IMG/VR virus record: IMGVR_UViG_3300032282_002834
Location: 1 to 21,177 of that record
Strand: one strand, 5' to 3'
DNA: 21,177 bases
From: a virus
In this document: piece by piece, positions 1-7,182 of the stretch
Layout of the letters: every line of letters starts with the position of its first letter
Numbering within the stretch: the stretch's first letter is position 1
The notes under the pieces: model-generated
Database searches by the model: none
What the model was told of the DNA's origin: nothing
Seen by the model: only the letters and a program-made list of their open reading frames with translations
Made by a program: the position numbers and the translations under genes

Positions 1-273
1 CCACTTCGGTAATTCATTTATCGTATCATAACGCATTTTTAATTCGGGTGCAAAGTTTTCTAACAAATCATAACAATCTGTATTAACCTCTCCTGTTCTG
101 TCATGTATAGTTATACGATAGATAGGTTGTTCCTTTAACATATTAAGGAGTGAATCAACATGATGCTCTGATAAATGCTGATGTATTTTTTCTCCTCGAC
201 TTTGCACACTCTTAAACAAGTCTGTGATGACTTGTGATTTTACATTATCTTCTCTCGTTATTTTATATTGCAT
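1..273 (-). CDS. Hypothetical protein, N-terminal part (gene runs off the left edge)
   Basis: An open frame of 91 codons starts at the ATG at 273-271 and stays open to the window edge, so the C-terminus is missing. The start is preceded by an AGGGGA ribosome binding site and lies one base after the stop codon of the upstream gene (275-1219), so the two are probably translated together. The protein begins MQYKITREDNVKSQ and is mixed-charge and soluble-looking, with no membrane segment or motif that I recognise. Function unknown. It is the last visible member of the leftward gene block. Confidence 0.7.
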   Translation of the reverse strand, partial: MQYKITREDNVKSQVITDLFKSVQSRGEKIHQHLSEHHVDSLLNMLKEQPIYRITIHDRTGEVNTDCYDLLENFAPELKMRYDTINELPKW

Positions 274-274
274 A

Positions 275-1219
275 CTATCCCCTCTCTAACCAAAATGTTT
301 TATCATCAATCTTTTGCCCGATACGTGCAACGTACTGTTCATCTTGTAATATGTTAAGGACTGATACGCCGTTGAGTATTTCTTCAGGTAGCGTCTCCAT
401 AGAATAGGTAGTCGGCGGACTAACAAACTTTGGTATGCTAGTGCTACTCATCACATCTACTGTTTCCTGTACATCAACATATGTTTCATCACCTACTTGA
501 CGGAAGCGTACAAATAGTGCATTTATTTTACGGGCATCTTCTTCCTTAACTTTTTGTAGCGTCTCTACCATTTTACTTGCAACATCAATAAACGCTTGTG
601 TTTTAAATTTAGTTCCCATAGTTATTAGATGTATCATCTCTTGTTCTATGGTAGCTTGGTTTGCATAAGTGATACCCCGTAGTAAGTTGTTAAGGTCACT
701 ACGTGCCATTTTACTATTGTTATATATCTTATACGCTACATCACTAAAGTATTCTGACGCAAGTTCTCTATCTGTGTAGGGTACAACATACTTACTTATA
801 ATTTTAAATGCTTTGTCCATGTTAGATGTCATAAGCATATTATATTCAGTACGCCCATCACTATACTTAGCATTAGTTATCTTGCGACTGTACACTCCAT
901 AAGTTTCTGTTGGGTGTGCTTTATGTGATACAGTATAATCCTTATACCCTACGCGTCCGAGTTCAAATGCACAATCGTCTGTGTATAAGAAAAATTCCCT
1001 TACTGTATGTACCGAACCATTAGTGTGTACAGCTTTGGGGTGTATCTTTAGCGTTGGCATATACTGTAATATCTTATCCATTAAAGGTTTAAGTGGTTGT
1101 TCAACAGGATAGTCTTGCACCCATGTTTGCCAATTATTATCCTTAGCATGTTGTATTGCCTTTACTAATCCATCTTTATTACCTTGATGTTCTAATGCTT
1201 CTTTCATTTTCTGAGCCAT
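275..1219 (-). CDS. Hypothetical phage protein (314 aa)
   Basis: The frame is also open from an ATG at 1225. The AAAGGAG site is only one base from that ATG but seven bases from the ATG at 1219, so I chose 1219 (start MAQKMKEALE). The protein is soluble, with no clear catalytic motif; its C-terminal half is rich in Val and Thr. Residues 266-271 (VSPPTT) are encoded by a degenerate copy, at 407-424, of the palindrome found all through this arm. The gene lies 12 bases after the gene at 1232-2203 and one base before the next. I do not recognise the family. Confidence 0.75.
   Translation of the reverse strand: MAQKMKEALEHQGNKDGLVKAIQHAKDNNWQTWVQDYPVEQPLKPLMDKILQYMPTLKIHPKAVHTNGSVHTVREFFLYTDDCAFELGRVGYKDYTVSHKAHPTETYGVYSRKITNAKYSDGRTEYNMLMTSNMDKAFKIISKYVVPYTDRELASEYFSDVAYKIYNNSKMARSDLNNLLRGITYANQATIEQEMIHLITMGTKFKTQAFIDVASKMVETLQKVKEEDARKINALFVRFRQVGDETYVDVQETVDVMSSTSIPKFVSPPTTYSMETLPEEILNGVSVLNILQDEQYVARIGQKIDDKTFWLERG
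407..424. repeat. Degenerate dispersed palindrome (GGTAGTC-GGCG-GACTAAC)
   Basis: Same 18-base layout as the perfect copies, with one changed base in the left arm (second position). It lies inside the gene at 275-1219, in the frame that reads Val-Ser-x-x-Thr. One perfect arm plus six of seven bases in the other is well above chance given the other twelve copies, but it could be a decayed copy without function. Confidence 0.7.
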
Positions 1220-1231
1220 TTCCATTCTCCT

Positions 1232-2203
1232 TTATTTATAATCAATATCATACATATTGCCAACCTTACGCATCATCTCTATAAACTTTTGGCGTGATTT
1301 ATCTCCTACTTGATAGTGCCTACCCGTTCCAATAGACTCAGTTGCATAAGCAATACATACTGCGAGTGCCATTTTCTTTGGGTGTTCCTCATCATCAAGT
1401 ATGTCCAATACTTCTTTAGAGTTAGTTGATTGATGCCAATACCATATACTAGTCTTGCCATTTGTCATCAAGTCTGAATAAACGTCTAGTCCTTCATGTG
1501 TTAGACTGTCACCCAACACAGGCAACATGACGTTTGTCCATTCCCAAAACTTTAATATCTTGTCTTGATATTGATATGCAAGTTCACCCTTACGTTTAGT
1601 GGGTACAGGCAATAAGTTATTAACACGTGTAAAATTATTTCCTTCACGTTTAAATATAATCTTGTGGTCATGTATGACTTCCATACTTCCCGATTGCCCC
1701 CACTTTACATTACTAACCATTTTCGGCAATGCATAATCTTTGTCCTCATAGTTAATAAAATGTTTGCCTGTGTTATACCAAAATGTTATTCCGACAGGCA
1801 AGTACCATGCTAGAAATTCAAACCTTGTATATGATGTTTGAAATTTATGATAGTGATTGCGTATTGTTAAATACTCACCATCGGCTCTACGTTCCCATAG
1901 GATAGGGCATGTTTGTTTTAATTCTTCTTTACCACCCCACCACCATTCATGTCCGTCACATAAGCCATAAGTATTATCATCAAACTTATATACACGTTCC
2001 CACCATTTCCAACGACTATTGAGTGGTCGTCTGTCCTGCATACGTAAGCCTGTATCTTTAGTTCTTACAGGCGTAATGCTTTCATATGCCTTTACTACTT
2101 CATCAAACGTAGACATACCACGATGAATTGATTTACCATATTCAGATGTTTTAAATTTATTTATTCTACCTATTTGTGCTACCTTAACTTCTATTGCACC
2201 CAT
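1232..2203 (-). CDS. Hypothetical tryptophan-rich protein (323 aa)
   Basis: The ATG at 2203 is preceded by AAGGA at a normal distance, and a GTTAGTC palindrome (2222-2239) lies just upstream between this gene and the VWA gene. The middle of the protein is very rich in Trp, Tyr and His, for example WKWWERVY near residue 66 and HEWWWGGKEE near residue 86. This suggests a compact, possibly ligand-binding fold. The C-terminal third contains EHPKKMALAVCIAYATES. No membrane segment and no recognised family. It may belong to the same transcript as the ATPase/VWA cassette upstream of it. Confidence 0.75.
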   Translation of the reverse strand: MGAIEVKVAQIGRINKFKTSEYGKSIHRGMSTFDEVVKAYESITPVRTKDTGLRMQDRRPLNSRWKWWERVYKFDDNTYGLCDGHEWWWGGKEELKQTCPILWERRADGEYLTIRNHYHKFQTSYTRFEFLAWYLPVGITFWYNTGKHFINYEDKDYALPKMVSNVKWGQSGSMEVIHDHKIIFKREGNNFTRVNNLLPVPTKRKGELAYQYQDKILKFWEWTNVMLPVLGDSLTHEGLDVYSDLMTNGKTSIWYWHQSTNSKEVLDILDDEEHPKKMALAVCIAYATESIGTGRHYQVGDKSRQKFIEMMRKVGNMYDIDYK

Positions 2204-2221
2204 TTTAGTTTCCTTAGTTAT

Positions 2222-2239
2222 GTTAGTCTGCCGACTAAC
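2222..2239. repeat. Dispersed palindrome, copy 1 (GTTAGTC-TGCC-GACTAAC)
   Basis: Perfect seven-base inverted arms around a four-base centre. It lies between the stop codon of the VWA gene (2243) and the ribosome binding site of the next leftward gene (start 2203). Confidence 0.95.
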
Positions 2240-2242
2240 GTG

Positions 2243-3433
2243 TTAATCAATATGTACTGCCACACCCACATTAGGTGTCGCACGTTTATTACCTTGTATG
2301 CACCATATCAATGGTACACTCCATGCACCCCATGAGTTGCCCAAGTGTCCGTCTGTCAATACCACTACACATTCGGGCTTGATGCCATGCTCATTCATAT
2401 AGCTTGGTACACATTCCACCATAGTTCCACCACCACCTTTCGGCTTAGTAGCTTTAGGTAAGTTGTCTAACTCATCTTGGTTATATACTTCGTGACCACA
2501 TACTTCGGTATCCCAATAAAGTACACGTACCTTACTTGGCTTGACACTATCACATATACCCTTGACTTCTGAAAGAAATGCACGTAGTTCTCTCTCGCCG
2601 ATTGAACCCGACGTGTCGATTGCTACGACTATCTCACCGATTGACTCACTGATACTACTTGGCATTAACATGTTATAACCTATGTATCGTCGATTAGGTT
2701 TGCGCCATGTCGAATAGTCTTTGCCTGCACACGTGGTAGATACAAAGTCTCGTAAGAGTTCGCGCCAATCTTTCTTAGGCTCAAGTAAATCTTTCAAGTC
2801 ACGTAGTCCACCCGTACCCATCTTGCCTGCCATGATTGCACCTTGACGTACTGCTTCATCAATCTCACGTGCTAGGGCTTCGGCTTCATCACCCGATAGT
2901 TCTTTAGCACCTGCCCAATCATGTTCATCGAAACCTTGACCATCACCTTGCTTACCTTGACCTTGCCCTTGACCATCATCACCACTATCCTCTAGTAGTT
3001 TAAATACTTGGTCTGTGTTCATGTTGGTGTACTTACTATCCATGAGTCCACCTTGTGGCATCTTAATCCATTGACTCTTGTATGCGTCTGTGTTTGCAAG
3101 TTTAAGGTTAATCACATAGTCACATGCTTGGTTAGTTCGCATAGAGTCTATCTGATTAAGATGTTGCCATGTACTAAGATGTCGGTACATCTTGTGATAG
3201 CACTCATGTAGCATAACAAATCTGAATTCGGCATCACTTAACTTATCTACAAATGCTCTGCCATACATTTCATCTTTGCCATTGGTACATGCAGTAGGTA
3301 CATCATCTACCACCTTCTTACTACCAATCATCAGTACCCCTGCAAGTGCTACAAACTCATCTCGACCTATGATGTCGGTCGTTGCTTTATACAAGCGTTG
3401 TTCTGCCGTCAATGTCTTACCTATGTTAAGCAT
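2243..3433 (-). CDS. Putative metallopeptidase with C-terminal VWA domain (DUF2201-like)
   Basis: About 396 residues. Three ATGs stand in tandem (3439, 3436, 3433); the GGGAG site is best spaced for 3433. The N-terminal domain has a zinc-protease signature HECYH (about residues 76-80), followed by ACDYVINLKL, as in DUF2201-type putative metallopeptidases. A Gly/Gln/Asp-rich linker spans about 153-168. The C-terminal domain is VWA-like: MIDAS motif DTSGS (about 273-277), a GGGGT turn and LTDG near the end. VWA proteins of this kind work with MoxR-type AAA+ ATPases, and one is encoded two genes upstream (3649-4761). The gene overlaps the end of the small gene 3426-3614 by eight bases. Its role in the phage is unknown; metal-dependent remodelling or activation of a target complex is an inference. 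Confidence 0.88.
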   Translation of the reverse strand: MLNIGKTLTAEQRLYKATTDIIGRDEFVALAGVLMIGSKKVVDDVPTACTNGKDEMYGRAFVDKLSDAEFRFVMLHECYHKMYRHLSTWQHLNQIDSMRTNQACDYVINLKLANTDAYKSQWIKMPQGGLMDSKYTNMNTDQVFKLLEDSGDDGQGQGQGKQGDGQGFDEHDWAGAKELSGDEAEALAREIDEAVRQGAIMAGKMGTGGLRDLKDLLEPKKDWRELLRDFVSTTCAGKDYSTWRKPNRRYIGYNMLMPSSISESIGEIVVAIDTSGSIGERELRAFLSEVKGICDSVKPSKVRVLYWDTEVCGHEVYNQDELDNLPKATKPKGGGGTMVECVPSYMNEHGIKPECVVVLTDGHLGNSWGAWSVPLIWCIQGNKRATPNVGVAVHID

Positions 3434-3614
3434 CATCATTCTCCCAAAGATGTATTTGTTCTAGCAAACTTTCTGCTAGTTCATACCTACCTTCATAAAT
3501 TTTTTCTTCACCATCAGTTAATACCTCATCTCCATTTACTATAGGTTCAGCATCTTTAATGGCATTTCTACAAAAATCTTTAACTTTAAGTAAAACTATT
3601 TGTGACTTACTCAT
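3426..3614 (-). CDS. Small acidic hypothetical protein (62 aa)
   Basis: The ATG at 3614 follows AGGAG with six-base spacing. The product is a short, acidic, probably helical soluble protein (C-terminus ESLLEQIHLWENDDA). It sits between the ATPase gene and the VWA gene and overlaps the VWA start by eight bases, so it is probably co-translated with that pair and may be an accessory subunit. No family recognised. A GTTAGTC palindrome (3630-3647) separates it from the ATPase gene. Confidence 0.7.
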   Translation of the reverse strand: MSKSQIVLLKVKDFCRNAIKDAEPIVNGDEVLTDGEEKIYEGRYELAESLLEQIHLWENDDA

Positions 3615-3629
3615 ATCATTCTCCTAGTT

Positions 3630-3647
3630 GTTAGTCGGTCGACTAAC
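3630..3647. repeat. Dispersed palindrome, copy 2 (GTTAGTC-GGTC-GACTAAC)
   Basis: Perfect arms. It begins one base after the stop codon of the ATPase gene (3649) and lies upstream of the ribosome binding site of the gene at 3426-3614. Confidence 0.95.
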
Positions 3648-3648
3648 A

Positions 3649-4761
3649 TTATTTTTTATCGGCACTAAACATAAAGTTGTTAGCAATACACCATTCAGTA
3701 AACTTCTTATTACTCATGACGATTGCTTGTTTCTGATACTTAGGATTACGTACTTGCATAGCAAACAAGGCTTGTGCTTCTTTATCAAGTCTGTTCAGAT
3801 ATACCATGAACGAGTCAATGAAGTCTTTGTTCATAGTTGCCAATGCTCGATACACAATCATGACGATTGCTGATGATGACTCTGGAACTTTAGCTTCGAG
3901 TGGTTTCGTCTTAATATCTTCCTGTGTTGGAAGTTGGTCAACCAATTCGATATAGGCATCTAGGTCTGCGCCACCACGTGCGCCAATAGTACCAATCAAG
4001 TTGGACTTCAAGGCATTGTGGCTTAACTTATCCTTAGCCCATAACCAATGAGACGCTAACTCGGCTGAACGTGGCGTAAAGAACGCAGGACGTTGAGCCT
4101 GTGGGTGATAGATATACGGATTACCACCTACTTCGTCGTCGGGTTTATCGACTTCCTCATACGATTGAAATAGTTGTTCACCATTTTCTTTAACCCACAT
4201 AATAAGTGATGGGTGTATTCCTGCATTGAACGCATAATTTTCTATCCATTCAGTTGCAGTTGGTTTCTTCATACGTATAACTGTGATACGATTTCTATGG
4301 TGGGGCATAAGTAAGTCACCAACACCTTCTGTGCCAAGATTAGTCGTTGCAAATACGATAGACTCGGGGTGCAATTTCTTATTCCCCATTGTTCTTTCTA
4401 ACATAATTCGCATCATGCCATTCTTAACTGATGGGTTCGCTTTACCAAACTCGTCAATCATTAAGATGATGGGCTTATCATGGTGCATACCCATTTCTTC
4501 ATTCGGTACAAACTTCACATAGTCTTGAGTGTCATCACTTACTATTTTCGGCAACATCAAATCACCTAAGTCTTTAGTGGTACAATCAAAATAACATGGG
4601 ATATGGTCGGGCAATTTACTTGCCAATATCTTAAGGATTGATGACTTGCCTGTACCCATGTGACCTTGTACCAATGTGGTCACTTGATGTCCTGTTGCTA
4701 AGATACTGTCTGCACACTCGTCAATTGATTGTGCGAATAAACTTTCTGCTGATTGTTTCAT
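3649..4761 (-). CDS. MoxR-like AAA+ ATPase
   Basis: 370 residues from the ATG at 4761, which has GGAG six bases upstream; the ATG at 4773 lacks a site. Visible motifs: Walker A GHMGTGKS (about 33-40), Walker B IILMIDE (about 98-104), sensor 1 ATTN (about 138-141), and an arginine-finger-like HHRNR (about 154-158). This is the MoxR/CbbQ/NorQ-type architecture. Such ATPases pair with VWA-domain partners to remodel or insert metal into targets (RavA-ViaA and NorQ-NorD are known pairs), and the VWA partner is encoded just downstream at 2243-3433. The N-terminus is short, with no signal or membrane segment, so it acts in the host cytoplasm. The target in the infected cell cannot be told from sequence. 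Confidence 0.92.
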   Translation of the reverse strand: MKQSAESLFAQSIDECADSILATGHQVTTLVQGHMGTGKSSILKILASKLPDHIPCYFDCTTKDLGDLMLPKIVSDDTQDYVKFVPNEEMGMHHDKPIILMIDEFGKANPSVKNGMMRIMLERTMGNKKLHPESIVFATTNLGTEGVGDLLMPHHRNRITVIRMKKPTATEWIENYAFNAGIHPSLIMWVKENGEQLFQSYEEVDKPDDEVGGNPYIYHPQAQRPAFFTPRSAELASHWLWAKDKLSHNALKSNLIGTIGARGGADLDAYIELVDQLPTQEDIKTKPLEAKVPESSSAIVMIVYRALATMNKDFIDSFMVYLNRLDKEAQALFAMQVRNPKYQKQAIVMSNKKFTEWCIANNFMFSADKK

Positions 4762-4784
4762 GTGTGTCTCCATTTTAAAATTAA

Positions 4785-4802
4785 GTTAGTCGTCGGACTA
4801 AC
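4785..4802. repeat. Dispersed palindrome, copy 3 (GTTAGTC-GTCG-GACTAAC)
   Basis: Perfect arms. It lies five bases beyond the stop codon of the gene at 4808-5692 and just upstream of the ATPase gene's leader. Confidence 0.95.
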
Positions 4803-4807
4803 ACGTA

Positions 4808-5692
4808 CTACCATGCAAACTCTTTTAATAACTCATCAACCTTGCGCTTTGTGTCATGACGTAAATAGTCATCATCACGTAGTGCGTCGGGTGTAATACC
4901 TTTTAATGCGTCAGTAATTTTTAGCTTAGCTTTACGCATAGCGTCATCATTCGTCACATTAAACTTGTCGAGTAATTCGACGATGCCAGTCACATTTGTG
5001 ACAAGTGTATCTCTGAATATCTGCTTGTTATCGCCTGCTAACTTTTCACTCATAGATTTCAACGCGTCATAAGTTCTCTGCCATACATCTTTATAAGCAT
5101 TGTGCAGTTGTTCCTCATAGTAGTTGGCATAACTCTCGTTAAGTTGTTTGAGTGCGTCCTGTCCCACATCAACCCTAAAATCCCCCACTTCGGGTACAGG
5201 GCTATACTTCAATCTAAATGCAAACTTCGCTGAGACTTCGGATATATCGGGATAGTCCTCGGGATTAAACAAGTTGCCTAGTTTCCCATGCGCACGTGCA
5301 ATCATGTTGTCATAGTCATTGATAAACTCACTAACCAATCGATTGAATTCGGCGTCGGCTTCCGTCATCTTTTTGTTATACTCAAAGAATAAAGGTGTAG
5401 TGAGTAGTCGTAGTCCACTGTCTGACCATGGCATAGTTTGGTAATAGTGAGCAGTTCTAGCTGAGCCTGCAAACTTATTGATAGCTTCAAACTTAGGTTC
5501 GTCGGCAAATAACTTCTTATGATAATTGCCTGCTCTTGTCGTTGTATGCTTTTGAGTGTCAATCTCTTGTGATACGCTTTTATCAAACTTGCGTCCTGTC
5601 CACAAAGATATGTTTAGTTCTACTAACATAGCTGATGATGCTATGCTTGGTGCATTGTTAGTCGGCTGACTAACAGTCGTTGATGTTTCCAT
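4808..5692 (-). CDS. DUF3150-like protein, first gene of the ATPase/VWA cassette
   Basis: 294 residues from the ATG at 5692, which has AAGGAG at seven-base spacing; an in-frame ATG at 5698 is too close to that site. From memory, the segment LNISLWTGRKFDKSVSQE and the long helical body resemble DUF3150 proteins, often encoded beside an AAA+ ATPase and a VWA protein. I could not verify this by search. Residues 7-12 (VSQPTN) are exactly the translation of a GTTAGTC palindrome. A strong leftward promoter (P2) lies about 40 bases upstream of the start, so this gene heads its own operon. It is probably the third component of the ATPase/VWA system. Function unknown. Confidence 0.78.
   Translation of the reverse strand: METSTTVSQPTNNAPSIASSAMLVELNISLWTGRKFDKSVSQEIDTQKHTTTRAGNYHKKLFADEPKFEAINKFAGSARTAHYYQTMPWSDSGLRLLTTPLFFEYNKKMTEADAEFNRLVSEFINDYDNMIARAHGKLGNLFNPEDYPDISEVSAKFAFRLKYSPVPEVGDFRVDVGQDALKQLNESYANYYEEQLHNAYKDVWQRTYDALKSMSEKLAGDNKQIFRDTLVTNVTGIVELLDKFNVTNDDAMRKAKLKITDALKGITPDALRDDDYLRHDTKRKVDELLKEFAW
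5657..5674. repeat. Dispersed palindrome, copy 4, inside codons 7-12 of a gene (centre GGCT)
   Basis: Perfect arms GTTAGTC and GACTAAC. The element fills exactly six codons of the DUF3150-like gene, reading Val-Ser-Gln-Pro-Thr-Asn, and lies about 60-77 bases downstream of the predicted P2 start point. Confidence 0.95.
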
Positions 5693-5739
5693 TTCCATTC
5701 TCCTTAGTTGATTTAATAAACTTTACCACTATATGATAC

Positions 5740-5768
5740 AGTATAACACACTTTAACATCTTAGTCAA
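5740..5768 (-). promoter_or_regulatory. Leftward promoter P2 (TTGACT-N17-TATACT, extended -10)
   Basis: On the minus strand the -35 box is TTGACT (5768-5763). After a 17-base spacer comes TATACT (5745-5740), preceded by TG one base away (TGTTATACT), an extended -10. The predicted start is near 5733 and the next start codon is at 5692. The core is identical to P1 at 7979-8007, and the spacer and flanks are also similar. It should drive the DUF3150-like/ATPase/VWA operon. Confidence 0.75.
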
Positions 5769-5770
5769 TG

Positions 5771-5920
5771 TTAGTGGGTGGGTCTACGAATACCATAGAC
5801 TTTACGCCGTGACTTCGTGATGATGTCATTCGCGTCTAACACGTTCTGCATAATGACTTCATCTTTAGTCCATGCGAGTATCACATATTCCTTTCGGTTA
5901 ATTCTTTTTGTGAGTCGCAT
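5771..5920 (-). CDS. Small basic hypothetical protein (49 aa)
   Basis: I place the start at the ATG at 5920, which has GAGGA five to six bases upstream and lies one base after the stop of the gene at 5922-6212. A longer frame opens at a GTG at 5971 but would lie inside the upstream gene and lacks a better site. The short product (MRLTKRINRKEYVILAW...) is strongly basic, which hints at nucleic-acid binding, but no motif supports this. It is the last gene before promoter P2; its stop codon abuts the P2 -35 box. Confidence 0.6.
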   Translation of the reverse strand: MRLTKRINRKEYVILAWTKDEVIMQNVLDANDIITKSRRKVYGIRRPTH

Positions 5921-5921
5921 A

Positions 5922-6212
5922 TCAATCCTCACACGTGCCACTACTGCACATTTTAGCCTCGAGTATTTCACGTTCTAGTTCCTCGACTGCTATATGGTTG
6001 ATGAGTGTATGCTGATATTCCTTAACGTCTTTGTATATACTACCTTCTAAAACATTGACGTTTATCAACATTCCTCGGTCTTGTACGTGGTCTTTAATGA
6101 CTGACTCGATATAAGTCTCGGGTGTAATTTCGCTACCTAGCGAACCAATCATTCTTAACTTGTCCTCGTCCAATGTCACTTGGGCTACGATACTAAACTT
6201 AATTGTTTTCAT
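5922..6212 (-). CDS. Hypothetical protein (96 aa)
   Basis: The ATG at 6212 overlaps the stop of the upstream small membrane-protein gene (ATGA) and has AGGAAG about eight bases upstream. The N-terminus KTIKFSIVAQVTLDEDKL looks like beta strands and the C-terminal part is acidic and helical, ending in a Cys pair (MCSSGTCED). Soluble, with no recognised family. It is part of a chain of overlapping small genes transcribed from P1. Confidence 0.7.
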   Translation of the reverse strand: MKTIKFSIVAQVTLDEDKLRMIGSLGSEITPETYIESVIKDHVQDRGMLINVNVLEGSIYKDVKEYQHTLINHIAVEELEREILEAKMCSSGTCED

Positions 6213-6388
6213 TTGTCATCTTCCTTTATTTCACGTACTCGACCATAGCCACGTTTTTTACTTTCGTGCATTTCGTCAAGCATTTCTTGATAACGTCTTT
6301 TGGTTTCTCGGTTAATCTTATCTCGCATTAACGTCGCACCACAAAAGAACCCACATACAAACCATACTAAAAAATGTATATATTCCAT
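6209..6388 (-). CDS. Small membrane protein (59 aa)
   Basis: Short gene with ATG at 6388, preceded by GAGAGGATAGT and lying one base after the stop of the gene at 6390-6623. Its stop overlaps the next ATG (ATGA). Residues 4-20 (IHFLVWFVCGFFCGATL) form one hydrophobic span; the remainder is a charged, basic-acidic cytoplasmic-type tail with heptad-like character (RETKRRYQEMLDEMHESKK). This layout fits a small inner-membrane anchor. A holin or spanin role cannot be claimed: the endolysin is encoded elsewhere and on the other strand. Confidence 0.72.
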   Translation of the reverse strand: MEYIHFLVWFVCGFFCGATLMRDKINRETKRRYQEMLDEMHESKKRGYGRVREIKEDDK

Positions 6389-6389
6389 A

Positions 6390-6623
6390 CTATCCTCTCA
6401 AACTCATGATTGAAAAAATTAACACCATTGCTACTACATACGGCAAAACATAACTTATAAAATCTTTTGCCCCTTGTATTACCACTTCCTTTACGCGTTC
6501 AATTCGGCGTTGTCTTACGTGCCGATTGTGTTCTGACATGGCTACGTGCCTGTCATAATTATATGCACGTTGTTTTGTTTCAGTTGTTAGTCTGTCGACT
6601 AACTTTTTATTTAGTGTTTCCAT
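6390..6623 (-). CDS. Small C-terminally membrane-anchored protein (77 aa)
   Basis: The ATG at 6623 has AGGGGG upstream. Residues 1-53 are polar and basic; residues 55-72 (FISYVLPYVVAMVLIFSI) form one hydrophobic span ending close to the C-terminus, as in tail-anchored proteins. Residues 8-13 (LVDRLT) are encoded by a GTTAGTC palindrome at 6586-6603. It overlaps the upstream gene by 13 bases and is followed at once by another one-span membrane protein with the opposite layout (span near the N-terminus), so the two may act as a pair. Function unknown. Confidence 0.75.
   Translation of the reverse strand: METLNKKLVDRLTTETKQRAYNYDRHVAMSEHNRHVRQRRIERVKEVVIQGAKDFISYVLPYVVAMVLIFSIMSLRG
6586..6603. 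repeat. Dispersed palindrome, copy 5, inside codons 7-13 of a gene (centre TGTC)
   Basis: Perfect arms. It is read in the frame giving Leu-Val-Asp-Arg-Leu-Thr near the N-terminus of the membrane protein at 6390-6623, 20-37 bases from the start codon. Confidence 0.95.
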
Positions 6624-6772
6624 ACTTTAGTCCCCCTTAAAATAATGTCGATTGCTAAAAGTTTTGTTTCACTATCTACCACATTACCTTGCTTCAATGA
6701 TTTCTTTAAGTTCATTAACGTGTTAATAGGTAAGTCACGATACTGTACGATATAGCTCTGAATTAAACTCAT
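6611..6772 (-). CDS. Small hypothetical protein (53 aa)
   Basis: A short gene with ATG at 6772 overlapping the stop of the upstream gene (ATGA) and a very strong GAGGAGG site upstream. The product (MSLIQSYIVQYRDLPINT...) looks helical and soluble. It overlaps the following gene by 13 bases. The strong ribosome binding site and overlaps on both sides make it a real gene despite its size. No function suggested. Confidence 0.68.
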   Translation of the reverse strand: MSLIQSYIVQYRDLPINTLMNLKKSLKQGNVVDSETKLLAIDIILRGTKVWKH

Positions 6773-6945
6773 GCTTTGTCCTCCTCTAAAATTAACTTAC
6801 CTCTTTGAACCCATATGTATGATGTTTGGTCTTCGTTATTATCTAAGTATTCATTAGCCCACATTTCTTCTGTGTATGTTTTTATCAAATAAGGTTTGCC
6901 ATCATCATCTAAACCCATCACACAATAAACTTCTATCTCACTCAT
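6769..6945 (-). CDS. Small acidic hypothetical protein (58 aa)
   Basis: The ATG at 6945 overlaps the stop of the zinc-ribbon gene by four bases and has GGGGGGA upstream; its stop overlaps the next ATG. The product is acidic, with a YIWVQRGKLILEED segment near the C-terminus and a GLDDDGKPYLIKTYT segment near the N-terminus, suggesting a small beta-rich fold. No family recognised. Confidence 0.68.
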   Translation of the reverse strand: MSEIEVYCVMGLDDDGKPYLIKTYTEEMWANEYLDNNEDQTSYIWVQRGKLILEEDKA

Positions 6946-7145
6946 TTTACAATCCCCCCTTTGTTATTCAAACCTTTCAAATCGTCCATGTTTGTGATGA
7001 GCATGTAATTGCTCTTGTGCATAGGTGCTATGGTGTGCTTTACTCGTCGTGCTATTTCCTCACCACATTGTAGGCATACGGCATAACCTAATCTTGCACG
7101 TGCTTGGTGTATCTGATTACCACAATCTTTACAATGATGCTTCAT
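6942..7145 (-). CDS. DksA/TraR-like C4 zinc-ribbon protein (67 aa)
   Basis: The ATG at 7145 follows AAGGAG with normal spacing. The N-terminal 30 residues carry two CxxC pairs (CKDC at 5-8 and CLQC at 24-27) in the pattern C-x2-C-G-x2-I-x2-A-R-x4-Y-x3-C-x2-C. This matches the zinc finger of the DksA/TraR family, which binds the secondary channel of RNA polymerase. The coiled-coil arm needed for full DksA action is absent; the rest is a short basic and polar tail. It may modulate host transcription, or it may be a generic zinc ribbon. It sits in the P1 operon among other small early-type genes. Confidence 0.8.
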   Translation of the reverse strand: MKHHCKDCGNQIHQARARLGYAVCLQCGEEIARRVKHTIAPMHKSNYMLITNMDDLKGLNNKGGIVK

Positions 7146-7164
7146 AATATTCTCCTTTGTTTAT

Positions 7165-7182
7165 GTTAGTCGGCTGACTAAC
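7165..7182. repeat. Dispersed palindrome, copy 6 (GTTAGTC-GGCT-GACTAAC)
   Basis: Perfect arms; the centre GGCT is the same as copy 4. Its last base is also the last base of the stop codon of the gene at 7182-7610, and it lies upstream of the zinc-ribbon gene's leader. Confidence 0.95.

Noticed and set aside
5770-5787. Possible decayed palindrome (GTTAGTGGGTGGGTCTAC) next to the P2 -35 box
   Set aside because: One arm keeps six of seven bases, but the other needs a gap and a mismatch, so it is too weak to count.
5921-5971. Longer GTG start for the small gene ending at 5771
   Set aside because: It would lie inside the upstream gene without a better ribosome binding site; the ATG at 5920 has GAGGA at proper spacing.
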